Origin: a bacterium
GTDB lineage: Bacteria > Cyanobacteriota > Vampirovibrionia > Obscuribacterales > Obscuribacteraceae
DNA length: 64,000 nucleotides
Direction of reading: 5' to 3'
Assembly: GCA_016124935.1 (NCBI GenBank)
Contig: WGMS01000009.1
Coordinates: 1 to 64,000, forward strand
Shown: in pieces, positions 31,597 to 41,217 of the stretch
How the letters are laid out: the number at the start of each line of letters is the position of its first letter
How positions within the stretch are numbered: the stretch's first letter is position 1
Made by a program: the position numbers and the translations under genes
Notes under the pieces: generated by a model
Databases searched by the model: none
Told to the model about the DNA's origin: nothing
What the model saw: the letters and a program-made list of their open reading frames with translations, nothing else

Positions 31597-34032
31597 ATGG
31601 CAAAAAGGTCATCACTTATCGGTTTGTGCTGCGCTTTCAGTCTGCTTTTGAGCGGGGCTCCGGCGCTGGCAGGAACTCCGGCAGCCGATTCATCCTCACC
31701 GGACCGAACCCGCCTGCCCATAGCAAGTCCGGATTATCCCTGCTCGAATATTCTCGATGCCCGGGATGCTGTCGCTCCACCTCAATTCCAGGTCAAAGCT
31801 CCAGCTCAAGCACCGAACGTGATCATCATTCTGATAGACGATATGGGCTTTGGTCAATCGAGCGCTTTCGGCGGTCCTATACAAATGCCGACTCTCGAGA
31901 AGCTGGCAAAAAAAGGTTTGAAATACAACAACTTTCACACCACCGCTCTTTGTTCACCCACTAGAGCCGCCCTTTTGACCGGCCGCAATCACCATCAATG
32001 CAATATGGGCTCGATTACCGAAACAGCAACGGCCTTCCCGGGTCAGACAGGAAGAAGACCGGAGAGCGTGGCGCCTCTTGCCTCCATGCTGCGCTTGAAC
32101 GGCTATTCGACAGGAGCTTTTGGCAAGAGCCACGAGACTGCCGCCTGGGAAGTAAGCCCTTCCGGACCGACAGATCGCTGGCCGACGCGCTCCGGATTCG
32201 ACAAATTCTACGGATTCATCGGTGGAGAAGCAAATCAATGGGCTCCCACCATATATGATGGCTTGACCCAGGTCGAACCGCCAGCCGATCCGAACTATCA
32301 CTTCACAAAAGACATGACAAACAAAGCGATTGATTGGATGAAGTCGGTCAAATCGCTGACCCCGGAAAAACCGGTTTTTATGTACTTCGCTCCCGGAGCC
32401 ACCCATGCTCCGCATCACGTACCGGCTCAATGGATAGCGAAATACCGGGGCAAGTTCGACCAGGGCTGGGACAGACTTCGTGAAGAGACCCTGGCAAGAC
32501 AGAAGAAGCTTGGGATAGTACCGGCTGACGCGGTTTTGGCCAACAAGCCGAAAGCGATTAAAGATTGGGACAAGCTGTCGGACGCAGAAAGAAAGCTTTT
32601 TGCAAGGCAGATGGAAGTCTTTGCCGGATACGGCGAATACACAGACCATGAGATAGCCAGACTGATCGAAGCGGTCGAAGAACTCGGACAGATGGAAAAC
32701 ACGCTTATTTTCTACATAGCAGGAGACAATGGTGCCAGTGCTGAAGGCGGCTTCAACGGACTGTTCAACGAGATGAGCTATTTCAACAATCATGCCGAGA
32801 GTGTGGATGAAATTCTAAAACACCTAGATCAACTCGGCGGTCCTGATTCTTATGGACACTATGCCGCCGGCTGGGCCGTGGCAGGAGACACTCCATTCAC
32901 CTGGACAAAACAGATAGCATCCGATTATGGTGGCACCACCAATGGTATGGTGGTTCACTGGCCAAGAGGGATTCAGGAAAAGACCCAGCTTCGTTCCCAG
33001 TTTCACCATGTTATAGATATCGCGCCGACAATTTTGGAAGCGGCCGGTCTGCCCCAACCCAAGAGCGTCAACGGTGTAACCCAGACTCCGATAGAAGGGG
33101 TCAGTATGATCTATTCATTCAACAAGCCCGAAGCCGAAAGCAAACGCAAAACACAATACTTTGAAATATTCGGCAACCGCTCCATATATCATGATGGCTG
33201 GCTGGCAGGAACTGTGCACAAAGAGCCCTGGGAGATGAAGCCGAAGACCGGCTTCGCCCAGGACAGATGGGAGCTCTACGATACACGGAAGGACTTCAGT
33301 CTATCGAAAAATCTAGCAGAAGAGAACCCGGAAAAGCTCAAAGAGCTGCAAGCACTATTCTTGAAAGAAGCTTCCAGGAACCATGCCCTCCCCCTCGATG
33401 ATCGTTTTCTCGAGCGCATCAATGCTGCCGCCGTGGGCAGACCGGATTTGATGGCGGGCAGGAAAACCCTCGAGCTATACAACGGCATGAGCGGATTAAC
33501 AGAGAACGCTTTTCTGGATATCAAAAACAGGTCATTCACCATTGACGCGGAAATTGTAATCCCCGAAGCGGGGGCCGAAGGAGCGATTATCGCCCAGGCT
33601 GGCAAATTCGGGGGATGGAGCCTCTATTTGAAAGAGAGTAAGCCGAAGTTTACCTATAATTTCCTCGGTCATACAAAATATGAGATCGAAAGCAACGAGA
33701 CTATACCCAGCGGTAAAGCCTTGCTGCGGTTTGTCTTCGAATATGACGGCGGCGGACTGGGTAAAGGTGGAAACGCCATTCTCTCTGTAAACGGCAAAGA
33801 AATCGCCCGGGGGCGCATCGAGCAGACCCAGAGCTTCATCTTCTCTGCCGATGAAGGAGCCGATGTGGGCGCCGATCTCGGCACTGCCGTGGCTGACTAT
33901 CAGGTTCCCTTCCGCTTCACCGGCGATTTGAAGAAAGTGTCTCTATCTATTGAAGCGGTTAAGAGCGACGAAAAGGCCGAGCATGAAAGAGGACGCGCCC
34001 GAGCAGCGCTCAAGAAAGCAATCTCGGATTGA
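31597..34032 (+). CDS. Exported arylsulfatase of the formylglycine type
   Basis: An 811-residue sulfatase with a signal peptide (MAKRSSLIGLCCAFSLLLSGAPALAG). The start at 31597 has AAGGAG 7 bases upstream. The alkaline-phosphatase-fold metal site begins at NVIIILIDDMGFG (Asp81, Asp82). The modification motif CSPTRAALLTGR has Cys119 as the residue converted to formylglycine, with Pro121 and Arg123 in place. HAPHHVP and IAGDNGASAEGGFNG are the usual downstream metal and sulfate-binding segments. A C-terminal beta-rich region (about 640-800) may bind a carbohydrate. It is coupled to the FGE gene just upstream. The substrate, a sulfate ester in polysaccharide or small molecules, is unknown. Confidence 0.93.
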   Translation: MAKRSSLIGLCCAFSLLLSGAPALAGTPAADSSSPDRTRLPIASPDYPCSNILDARDAVAPPQFQVKAPAQAPNVIIILIDDMGFGQSSAFGGPIQMPTLEKLAKKGLKYNNFHTTALCSPTRAALLTGRNHHQCNMGSITETATAFPGQTGRRPESVAPLASMLRLNGYSTGAFGKSHETAAWEVSPSGPTDRWPTRSGFDKFYGFIGGEANQWAPTIYDGLTQVEPPADPNYHFTKDMTNKAIDWMKSVKSLTPEKPVFMYFAPGATHAPHHVPAQWIAKYRGKFDQGWDRLREETLARQKKLGIVPADAVLANKPKAIKDWDKLSDAERKLFARQMEVFAGYGEYTDHEIARLIEAVEELGQMENTLIFYIAGDNGASAEGGFNGLFNEMSYFNNHAESVDEILKHLDQLGGPDSYGHYAAGWAVAGDTPFTWTKQIASDYGGTTNGMVVHWPRGIQEKTQLRSQFHHVIDIAPTILEAAGLPQPKSVNGVTQTPIEGVSMIYSFNKPEAESKRKTQYFEIFGNRSIYHDGWLAGTVHKEPWEMKPKTGFAQDRWELYDTRKDFSLSKNLAEENPEKLKELQALFLKEASRNHALPLDDRFLERINAAAVGRPDLMAGRKTLELYNGMSGLTENAFLDIKNRSFTIDAEIVIPEAGAEGAIIAQAGKFGGWSLYLKESKPKFTYNFLGHTKYEIESNETIPSGKALLRFVFEYDGGGLGKGGNAILSVNGKEIARGRIEQTQSFIFSADEGADVGADLGTAVADYQVPFRFTGDLKKVSLSIEAVKSDEKAEHERGRARAALKKAISD

Positions 34033-34053
34033 ATATCGGACTGCTAAAATTCA

Positions 34054-34242
34054 CTAGCGGCCATGCCGCTTCTTCTTGCGTCGTTGCGCGGCGGCAGCCG
34101 CTTTGCGACGGCGTTTCTCACTGGCCGACTCGAAATATCTCTTTCTCTTATAATCAGACAGGATTGCAGCCTTCTGCACCTGTTTCTTGAAGCGCTTCAG
34201 CGCTCTTTCTATGCTTTCATTTTCAGAAACTCTTACGTACAA
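34054..34242 (-). CDS. rpsU: 30S ribosomal protein bS21
   Basis: A 62-residue, strongly basic protein. MYVRVSENESIERALKRFKKQVQKAAILSDYKRKRYFESASEKRRRKAAAA is the bS21 signature, with the usual Lys/Arg-rich C-terminus. bS21 sits near the 3' end of 16S rRNA and helps initiation. It is monocistronic and convergent with the sulfatase gene, 21 bases away. Confidence 0.97.
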   Translation of the reverse strand: MYVRVSENESIERALKRFKKQVQKAAILSDYKRKRYFESASEKRRRKAAAAAQRRKKKRHGR

Positions 34243-34385
34243 ACTTTACTCCTTGTGATGGTGACGACCTCTATGTGAGAAAACCATATCGGCTGGAATT
34301 CGCTGCTGACGCACCGGACGACTTAAACACTTATAGATCTTCTCACTATTATTATACCCGGTCACGCATCACTCGTCAAATCAAT

Positions 34386-34401
34386 GCACCATATATGGTG
34401 C
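34386..34401. promoter_or_regulatory. 16-base perfect palindrome upstream of rpsU
   Basis: GCACCATATATGGTGC is a perfect palindrome about 145 bases before the rpsU start. It could be an operator or part of a promoter, since it includes a TATAT core. It also lies downstream of the terminator of the gene at 34501. The role is unproven. Confidence 0.4.
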
Positions 34402-34425
34402 TTCAGCAATTCAAAGAGAACAAAG

Positions 34426-34468
34426 AAAACAAGAAAAACCCGGCCATCCTCCGGGTTTTTCTTGTTTT
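34426..34468 (-). terminator. Terminator of the gene at 34501-35184
   Basis: An 18-bp perfect stem (34426-34443 with 34451-34468) with a 7-base loop has T-rich ends in both directions. It lies 33 bases after the stop of the reverse-strand gene at 34501. Confidence 0.85.
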
Positions 34469-34500
34469 GTAGGAAACGGGAAGAAAAATTCAGTTACACT

Positions 34501-35184
34501 CTACCCACCAAGTTGAGCGGCGCTGATAAAACTCAATTCGCTCTTGAGCTCGCTTCTAAGACGGTTCAACGGATTGTCCGCGTAGATGACCTGCAAATAT
34601 TCGGCTCCTTCGAAAGCTCTAAAAGTCAGCTTATTAACCGCTGATTGCAGATAGTTTCCCATCACATCGAGCCCCATATGCAAACCGGAGACATTAGTAA
34701 GAATAAGACATTGTTTTTGAAATGAGACCTCGAAGTAAATTCGTTTTCCCAGAATCAACGACCGGCCTTGAATAGACTCCATCTCCGGACACATGCAATC
34801 ATGCATCTTGACCGACTCTTCTCTACGCACCAATTCTATAGAACCGCTCTTGAGCAGATGATTGAACTGGCAAGTCACTTTGATATCGGGTCTCAAAGAC
34901 CGGATGAACAAGTCCATCGCTGCTATATTCCTTGCGGTTCCCGGCGGAGCGTACTTCTCCACCTCATGAAGAAAAGCGCTATAAGAATAGAGATTAGTGG
35001 CTTTGTCTATCTGCTCCATCCTGATATAAGAATTTGATGGTGACTGCTTTTCTGTCTTCTCCTTCTCCGGGCGGCTCACTGCCGGCATTCTATAACTAGA
35101 TATTTTATTCAATGTATCGCTCAGCTGAGTCTTCTGCGTTCTCAGCCAAAATTTCGGCGAATCCTTTCCTCTATCCACGCTCAT
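34501..35184 (-). CDS. Hypothetical soluble protein
   Basis: A 227-residue protein with no signal peptide or membrane segment. The ATG has AGGAG about 8 bases upstream. The N-terminal 70 residues are polar and probably disordered. The rest is alpha/beta with CQFNHLLKSGSIELVRREE, MHDCMCPEME and a hydrophobic strand KQCLILTNVSGLHMGLDVMGNYL. I do not recognise a family. It has its own terminator and appears monocistronic. Confidence 0.6.
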   Translation of the reverse strand: MSVDRGKDSPKFWLRTQKTQLSDTLNKISSYRMPAVSRPEKEKTEKQSPSNSYIRMEQIDKATNLYSYSAFLHEVEKYAPPGTARNIAAMDLFIRSLRPDIKVTCQFNHLLKSGSIELVRREESVKMHDCMCPEMESIQGRSLILGKRIYFEVSFQKQCLILTNVSGLHMGLDVMGNYLQSAVNKLTFRAFEGAEYLQVIYADNPLNRLRSELKSELSFISAAQLGG

Positions 35185-35466
35185 CCTGCACTCCTGAATA
35201 CCCTGAATAGTAATTTACTGCGGAGTGCCAGGGCCGGTCTAAATCCAGGGCAAGCCGCCTGATATCAATCTATAAGAACTTGCCTTGCTCCACCATCATC
35301 AGATCGACCAGTTTCCCATCGGTCATATGACCTATTCTGCGTTCCCTCAAAAGGTGGAGATAGACGGGAGAGCGCTCAGGGTTTTCCCTATTACCAAGCC
35401 CGCTCAAATAGCGATTAATGGGAATGCGGGGTTTTCTTTCACGAATTTTTCAAAGGAGGGAGCGTA

Positions 35467-36447
35467 ATGAATCCATTACGAAACCTGATGATTGCCATAT
35501 CACGAATACCACCAGCGATACAGCTTCTGACGATCATAGGCATCGCCGTCGCTGTCACGTTGCTGGTCAACGGTCAGCTTATATCGAAACAGAAAGAATA
35601 TGACGACAAGATGGCCGAAGTCCAGAACAAGCTCAACGGCGTCGACGGAAAAGTGGTCATGATAGCCAAGGACATCCAGGAAGGATCGGTGATTTCATCC
35701 AGCTCTCTGGAAGAAAAGTCCCTGAACATGAACAAGGTGCCACCGGACGCCATTACCTCCACAAGCATGGCCGCCGGACGGGTTGCTAAATACAGCCTCA
35801 TGGCCGGACAGATTCTCTCTCAGCATGATCTGGCTCCTCTGGGAATATCCCTGGGATTCGAGTCACGCTTGCCCAAAGGCATGAGAGCAATAACTTTTGC
35901 CATTGACACCAATTCCGGTGTCGCCGGCTTCGTCTCGCCCGATAGCCACGTCGATGTGATGAGCATGGTAGGCAGTGGTGCCGAGACACAGGTTGCTCCC
36001 ATTCTTTCTGATGTACCGGTAATCGCCGTCGGTCAGGTCTATGAAAAGACCACCGAAAAGAGTGCTGCCATGCCGGCCAATTCGGTTACTGTGGCAGTCT
36101 CACCGGAAGACGCGCAGAAACTGGTCAAAGCGATAGCCGCAAGCAAGCTCTATCTATCTTTGAGAAATAAAGACGATCATATACCGGTCGCCACTGTCGA
36201 TGTTACCGCTCTTTTCGCAAAGGGAAACGGTGAAGGTGGCAATGACAACAATATAGCCAGCTCGGAAAACGGACTGGGCAATATACCGTTGCCACCACCA
36301 CCGGTTGCAGGAGAACTGGACAATCCGTCCTTCCCACAACTGCCCGGTCTCGGCACCGCAGAGCCGCCGCCTCCTCCCAATCACCAGATTGAGATGTGGT
36401 CGGGCGAGCGCAAGTCGTTGATAGAACTGCCCACCCGCGGTCAATAA
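35467..36447 (+). CDS. cpaB: Flp/Tad pilus assembly protein CpaB (RcpC)
   Basis: CpaB/RcpC is an inner-membrane-anchored periplasmic component of Tad (Flp) pilus machines. The 326-residue protein has one N-terminal helix (PAIQLLTIIGIAVAVTLLVNG) and then a SAF domain with VVMIAKDIQEGSVISSSSLEEKSLNMNKVPPDAI and AGRVAKYSLMAGQILSQHDLAPLG. The family stretch GMRAITFAIDTNSGVAGFVSPDSHVDVMS follows. The C-terminus is Pro/Gly-rich (LPPPPVAGELDNPSFPQLPG, EPPPPPNH). A strong AAAGGAGGG site precedes the ATG. No other tad genes are in the window, so this copy is separate from them or the locus is dispersed. Confidence 0.88.
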   Translation: MNPLRNLMIAISRIPPAIQLLTIIGIAVAVTLLVNGQLISKQKEYDDKMAEVQNKLNGVDGKVVMIAKDIQEGSVISSSSLEEKSLNMNKVPPDAITSTSMAAGRVAKYSLMAGQILSQHDLAPLGISLGFESRLPKGMRAITFAIDTNSGVAGFVSPDSHVDVMSMVGSGAETQVAPILSDVPVIAVGQVYEKTTEKSAAMPANSVTVAVSPEDAQKLVKAIAASKLYLSLRNKDDHIPVATVDVTALFAKGNGEGGNDNNIASSENGLGNIPLPPPPVAGELDNPSFPQLPGLGTAEPPPPPNHQIEMWSGERKSLIELPTRGQ

Positions 36448-36524
36448 CCGTGTAAGCATAGCTGTCTCTGCCAGTGCAGTGGAACACCAGGAGGTGAAGT
36501 CGGACAACCGGCTTCATCTTCCGG

Positions 36525-37325
36525 TTATCTGGAGATTTTCTCCAGATCTCGCTTATGATCCTGTTCTCGATTCTTCTTTACAAAAAGTCTGCTATCGTCC
36601 CTTTCTTCCGGGCCGGTTCGATCTTCCCATCCAAGAATCCCCCTGGTCACAAAAAGATAGACCTTTTTGCCGGTGGCCATCCAGATTCTAGTAGGCAGGG
36701 CTTTTTTAGCCAGAACCCCCGCTTCTGCTGCTGTAACAGGAAAGTGGCGACGCTTCAATTTAAGAAGATGTCTGAGATCTTCGCGACAGAGGGTAAGAAA
36801 CCATTTGCTGCGCCGGTTGCTGGAACAGAGCGCCAGTTGAAAGTCGACCAGAACCGGCTTCTGGCTGCCTGCCATCCTCAACCAGTTGGCCTGCTTGGCC
36901 AGATCGTTATGACAGACCCCCTGGCGGCGCATCACCCGCAAAATCGCCTTGGCTTCGTTATAAAACTCTACGGTCAATGGCTCTTCAATCTTGCTCAGGA
37001 CTTCGGCATCGATAAAACCCCTGACATGAAAATCCCGGCCCCGACCGAGCAAAGTGGGAATCTGACCGGTTGCCCGCGCCAGAGGAGCCAGCTTCGTAAG
37101 AGCATTCTTTTCGTTACCGGCAAGAATAAGCGCCAGGGGCCTGGCAATTGGGTTTCTGGTATAGAGTCGCCGGATGGCAGGCTCGCTTTTACCTTCCTCG
37201 TGCCAGACACCAACCTCTATTTGCCCGAAAACATCCCGTTTCAGTACCTTTTCAGTCTCGAATCGGCCTGGAGCCACTCTTATATCCTCAATCCCGGACT
37301 TGCCAACAGGAGCCCATGATAGCAC
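36525..37325 (-). CDS. RIO/Kdo-type kinase-like protein
   Basis: A 266-residue soluble protein with a protein-kinase-like fold. The catalytic loop appears as GVCHNDLAKQANWLRM (H-x-D...N) and the metal-binding motif as VLVDFQLAL, with DFQ where classic kinases have DFG. The N-terminal lobe is short (RRLYTRNPIARPLALILAGNEKNALTKLAP). This arrangement fits the small RIO-like and lipopolysaccharide-kinase-like groups of bacteria. The start is GTG at 37325. Substrate is unknown; both a protein and an envelope sugar are possible. It is divergent from the membrane protein at 37389. Confidence 0.65.
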   Translation of the reverse strand: MLSWAPVGKSGIEDIRVAPGRFETEKVLKRDVFGQIEVGVWHEEGKSEPAIRRLYTRNPIARPLALILAGNEKNALTKLAPLARATGQIPTLLGRGRDFHVRGFIDAEVLSKIEEPLTVEFYNEAKAILRVMRRQGVCHNDLAKQANWLRMAGSQKPVLVDFQLALCSSNRRSKWFLTLCREDLRHLLKLKRRHFPVTAAEAGVLAKKALPTRIWMATGKKVYLFVTRGILGWEDRTGPEERDDSRLFVKKNREQDHKRDLEKISR

Positions 37326-37388
37326 CAGCTCTAATCATGCGGATTAAAGACAGATTATCCATCTCCAGAGGGAATATTCTCTATTGAG

Positions 37389-39047
37389 ATGAATACCGAA
37401 GAGAGCGAAGCCACTAAAGAGACCCTAGTAGAAGCACAAGCTGGCGATACGGCGCTTCCTCAAACAATTGACGAGATTGCCGACAAACAGGAAAAACTGC
37501 TTGTCACTCCCAGAATTGCCTGCGACGCTCCGTCCATCGAGCGCCTGCTAGCCAGACCGGCAGGCCTGACAGGAATTTTCCTGGGTCTGGGCATTTTTTT
37601 CGGCTTTCTTTACTCCCTTGCAATCAATCCGGCTGAACTCGACTTCATAGACCCGATCTGGCTTTGCTTCTTTCTGCTAGTCATCTTAATAATAATTGGC
37701 TATGGCACAACCCGGCTGGCGGATAGATTCAACTGCCCCGCCCTTCCGGAGTTCCTCGCCGGAGCCTTGTATCCCTACGGCAGAGTCTTATCAATGGTTG
37801 GTCTGCCTCTTATTGAAGTATTCGTCTGGGACCAGCTTGCCGACGCAGCCAAACTGACTGGCCGATTCGACGATGCCGCCGCCTGCATAGCAAAGCTGCT
37901 TTCGTTAGAAAAACCGATGGACACCAAATACAAGATTGCAGAGAACGACTATTGCTGGAATCTCATCTTTGACGGCCAGATAGATCGGGCAAAACTCTAT
38001 GCCGACCACCGCCTGAACTACTGCCGGAAGCTTATCGGCGATAGCCAGTTTCCAAAGGAGAACGCCCTTTTCGACCTGGCTTTCACAGCCCACTACGCCG
38101 CTTCGGTCTATGAAGCAGCAGGAGACGAGAATAAAGCAAACGCGATACGTGCAGAGGCGTTCGAAAAGGTAAGAAGTGGCAACGGCAGGCGCCTTTCCTA
38201 TAATCTCGGCTGCCTGATCAAAGCGGATCTAAATTTCAGCCAGGGCGACTTCGCCTCGGCAGCAGCAATGTATAAGACCTACCTGGATAATCAAAAGCTC
38301 CATCCAATGGAATCCAATGCCTATAACTCGCTAATCAAAGGAAGAGCATTACTGAGACTGGCTCTATGCAAAGCTCACCAGAATGAGGAAGAAGAGGCGA
38401 TCAGAATACTGGCTCTGGCTAAAAAGGATATCTTCAAAGAGCTTTCTCTTGGAAGAAGACTCGAATTCGACCTGGTCTATGAAGAGATAGAAAAAGTTCT
38501 CGCCGGGCAAACCTCCGAGGGAAGATCTTTGGTCACCATAGATACAGCCGCCATCCGTAAGCCCCGGGGAGAAACCGGCTGCGCTCACGAGAAAGAAGAG
38601 TGCTCCTTCAGCCCCTCTCCTATAAAAATCCTCACCCAATCTAGCATCTGGCTTCTCTCTATGGCGGCAGGCTCGGTGCCGGCTTTATTTGCAACCTTGA
38701 AGCATCCGGATCCGAAAAACATAACATTCACAGCCCTCGTCCTTGCCATAACCCTTATTCTGGTGGCGTGCAAAAACAAAAAGCTTACTGAAACTATTCG
38801 AACGGTGAAAGAGAAAGAGGGTTTCCCGGTCACGGTCAAATTCCATAAACATTGTCTGAACCTGACCGACCTGCAAAGCGGAGAGGATCTCGGTTTCTTC
38901 CATATGAACGAGCATCTGTATGCGGTGCTCAAATCGAGGATTGAAGAAAGTTTTGAGGCCATAGCCTATCGCGATGAGAAAGAGATAAAGGCACTGTCAG
39001 CCTTCGGCTATGCTTCAGCTCTCTCTCGCGCCAAACCTACTTCTTGA
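37389..39047 (+). CDS. Membrane protein with central TPR-like helical repeats
   Basis: A 552-residue protein. Two N-terminal helices (about 58-80 and 88-112; GIFLGLGIFFGFLYSLAI, LCFFLLVILIIIGYG) are followed by a soluble helical region of about 230 residues. Alternating pairs such as AAKLTGRFDDAAACIAKLLSLEK, AASVYEAAGDENKANAIRAEAFEKV and ADLNFSQGDFASAAAMYKTYLDNQK have TPR spacing. A second hydrophobic pair (about 418-460) and a small C-terminal domain follow. TPR regions bind partner proteins; the partner is unknown. Its last 11 bases overlap the end of the DUF1704 gene on the other strand. Confidence 0.7.
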   Translation: MNTEESEATKETLVEAQAGDTALPQTIDEIADKQEKLLVTPRIACDAPSIERLLARPAGLTGIFLGLGIFFGFLYSLAINPAELDFIDPIWLCFFLLVILIIIGYGTTRLADRFNCPALPEFLAGALYPYGRVLSMVGLPLIEVFVWDQLADAAKLTGRFDDAAACIAKLLSLEKPMDTKYKIAENDYCWNLIFDGQIDRAKLYADHRLNYCRKLIGDSQFPKENALFDLAFTAHYAASVYEAAGDENKANAIRAEAFEKVRSGNGRRLSYNLGCLIKADLNFSQGDFASAAAMYKTYLDNQKLHPMESNAYNSLIKGRALLRLALCKAHQNEEEEAIRILALAKKDIFKELSLGRRLEFDLVYEEIEKVLAGQTSEGRSLVTIDTAAIRKPRGETGCAHEKEECSFSPSPIKILTQSSIWLLSMAAGSVPALFATLKHPDPKNITFTALVLAITLILVACKNKKLTETIRTVKEKEGFPVTVKFHKHCLNLTDLQSGEDLGFFHMNEHLYAVLKSRIEESFEAIAYRDEKEIKALSAFGYASALSRAKPTS

Positions 39048-40998
39048 CTAAATCCATCACCGTAGCCCCTTCCCTCACTTTGGCAAGACGCTTCATCGCC
39101 TCTTCCGACTGGAAGAAATGGGGTTTAAGGCGAGCAGGAACCAGGACGTTTCGCCAGAGAAGTTCTCGAATGATAGGCAGATAACTGAGACCGAATTTGC
39201 CTACATAGAGCATCTCTATATCGAGACCATGGCGCAGATGATCGAGTAAAGATAACAGACCCCGCAAATAGACAACATCCTTGGTGAAGCCACCACCACG
39301 GAAGACCCGCATGGCGACGGAGAAAGAGATCTCTCTATGCAAATCATACTCTTTGGTGAAATTGCGGAAGACCTCGACAAAAGAAGCCCCCTCCACCAGC
39401 CAGTGCACCGCCATGACCCGCATGGCAAGCGTCCGCATGCGACGATTGCTCAGACCACCGACCAGATACTCTGATAGCACCGCCAGCGGTTCTTGCAATT
39501 CGTCATAGCCTGGCAGTCCGGCGCTCAGCTGCCTGAAGGGCTGGGCTTTGCCATTATAGTTGGTGAGGATATGGGTGCCGACTTCATGGCTCAACAGAGC
39601 CTCTGCCCTACCCAGAGGAATACGCCGCTCTTTGCCTATTATCAAATTACCCTGGGAGACCAGTACCCCTGGAACATCATCTCGAATAATCACCGCTGAC
39701 GGCAAATCAGGATGATCTTTCTTATAGAAATCAAGCTCTTGCTGGGCGCGGTCGGCAAACTCTTTAGAGCTCAATTGCTTATCGAGGGTCTCATGGGTGC
39801 TTACCTCCGGCAGACTTCGCAAAATTTTGTCCGCGAGAGAAACCAGAGTATCATCAGGTTTTTCATATAGTTGCAAGCTGGAATAGAGAAACTTTCTGGT
39901 ACCACGTTCGACAATCATATTGATACGATGATCGATGTCGAACTGCTGCTCTCTGAACAACTGAGCCAGGGTCGGATCCTCTATCTGCTCCACCCTGGAA
40001 GAATAGAGCTTACGCTTCAGTAAAACCGGATCGAATGGGGCTGGATGATAGGTAAAATGGGGCTCCTTTTGAAAAAGATTATGCTTGAATTCGTGATAAG
40101 CCTCTCCTGTATTGGTGGGAGTTACCAATAAAAGAAAGTCGATTTCGTCGGCCACCTCAGAAAGGATTCTATCCACCTGGACCACGGAATGCACCCGGCT
40201 GCGTTTTCCCAGGGCAAGATAACTGGGTGGACAGATGGTGGTTTCGGTTTTGAGAAACTCGAAAAACATTTTCTCCAGACAGTTTGTAAACTGTCTTTGC
40301 AAATCCTGCAACTCCATGGTGAAATAGTGTTTTTTCTCCAGATCACGATAGACCGGTGAAACTTCCAATCCGACAAGGTCTATACCGACATCTTCAAGCT
40401 GCTCTTTAGACAAAATTTCTTTGAGATTGCCGGGCTTGATCGCTTCGTTGGAGTGCATCGAAACATGAGCACCGGCTCCTTCGAGTTCGACCAGACTCAA
40501 CTCTTTGGCCAGGGTCCGGAGATACTCTTTGCCAGCCAGTTCGTGCTCGGCCAGAATCTTGAAACCGGGGTGACGCTGCTCTTTCTCCACATTTATCTTC
40601 ACTTCCGGCCCGCTCCAGATCTCGAGCACCATAAAAGCACCATAACTGGCGCGCAATTCGCGAGCCACCGCTTCCACCAGGCGATTTACATCGGCATAGT
40701 CCTCTTGATCAGCAGGAGCAATAAGATAGGAAGATTCACCAAACAAAAGATGATCCGTTCCCCAGTCGGGCAAAAGTTCCGAACTGTTCTCGTTCTCGTT
40801 CTCTGTCTCGCCCTCGCCCTCGCTATCCACATCAAGCCCGGGAAATCTATAGACGATCAAATAGGGAAGCTGCCGGTCGACAAAGATCTCCCCGCTTATG
40901 GAAGGCAGCTTCCGCCTCAATCTGCGACCCTCTTTTAAAGCGTTGCAGACCTCTTCTATGAACCGATCAGAAAAGTTGGATTTAGTATTTTTGGTCAC
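39037..40998 (-). CDS. DUF1704 metallopeptidase-like protein (QEGLA-motif family)
   Basis: A 653-residue member of the family once named 'flavohemoglobin expression-modulating QEGLA-motif protein' and related to the eukaryotic tubulin carboxypeptidase MATCAP. The zinc motif is ALLSHEVGTHILTNYNGKAQPF (HExxTH), followed by LSAGLPGYDELQEPLAVLSEYLVGGLSNRRMRTLAMRVMAVH. The naming motif reads QEPLA here instead of QEGLA; the Glu that acts as third ligand is kept. FTYHPAPFDPVLLKRKLY and the N-terminal half also fit. The natural substrate of bacterial members is not known. It overlaps its convergent neighbour by 11 bases. Confidence 0.88.
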   Translation of the reverse strand: MTKNTKSNFSDRFIEEVCNALKEGRRLRRKLPSISGEIFVDRQLPYLIVYRFPGLDVDSEGEGETENENENSSELLPDWGTDHLLFGESSYLIAPADQEDYADVNRLVEAVARELRASYGAFMVLEIWSGPEVKINVEKEQRHPGFKILAEHELAGKEYLRTLAKELSLVELEGAGAHVSMHSNEAIKPGNLKEILSKEQLEDVGIDLVGLEVSPVYRDLEKKHYFTMELQDLQRQFTNCLEKMFFEFLKTETTICPPSYLALGKRSRVHSVVQVDRILSEVADEIDFLLLVTPTNTGEAYHEFKHNLFQKEPHFTYHPAPFDPVLLKRKLYSSRVEQIEDPTLAQLFREQQFDIDHRINMIVERGTRKFLYSSLQLYEKPDDTLVSLADKILRSLPEVSTHETLDKQLSSKEFADRAQQELDFYKKDHPDLPSAVIIRDDVPGVLVSQGNLIIGKERRIPLGRAEALLSHEVGTHILTNYNGKAQPFRQLSAGLPGYDELQEPLAVLSEYLVGGLSNRRMRTLAMRVMAVHWLVEGASFVEVFRNFTKEYDLHREISFSVAMRVFRGGGFTKDVVYLRGLLSLLDHLRHGLDIEMLYVGKFGLSYLPIIRELLWRNVLVPARLKPHFFQSEEAMKRLAKVREGATVMDLVKK

Positions 40999-41217
40999 CG
41001 AATTTTATTTGCATCTCCTAAGCTAGCGATCAAGACTAACCCGATCTGTGGATGATATAAATCTACCCGGTCACAAGAAAAGATCAGACAGGCAACTCGA
41101 AACATCCAAGAGCCACCGCACTGAGCACGGCCGCCCCGGCAAGCCGGGGTCCCAGGATGCTTTTTAATAAACTAGGATCGCGCCACTTGGCATCTTGGGA
41201 TTTTTCGATAATTTTTG

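Noticed and set aside
34054..34242. Forward frame of 71 codons overlapping rpsU
   Set aside because: It is the antisense shadow of the clear bS21 gene.
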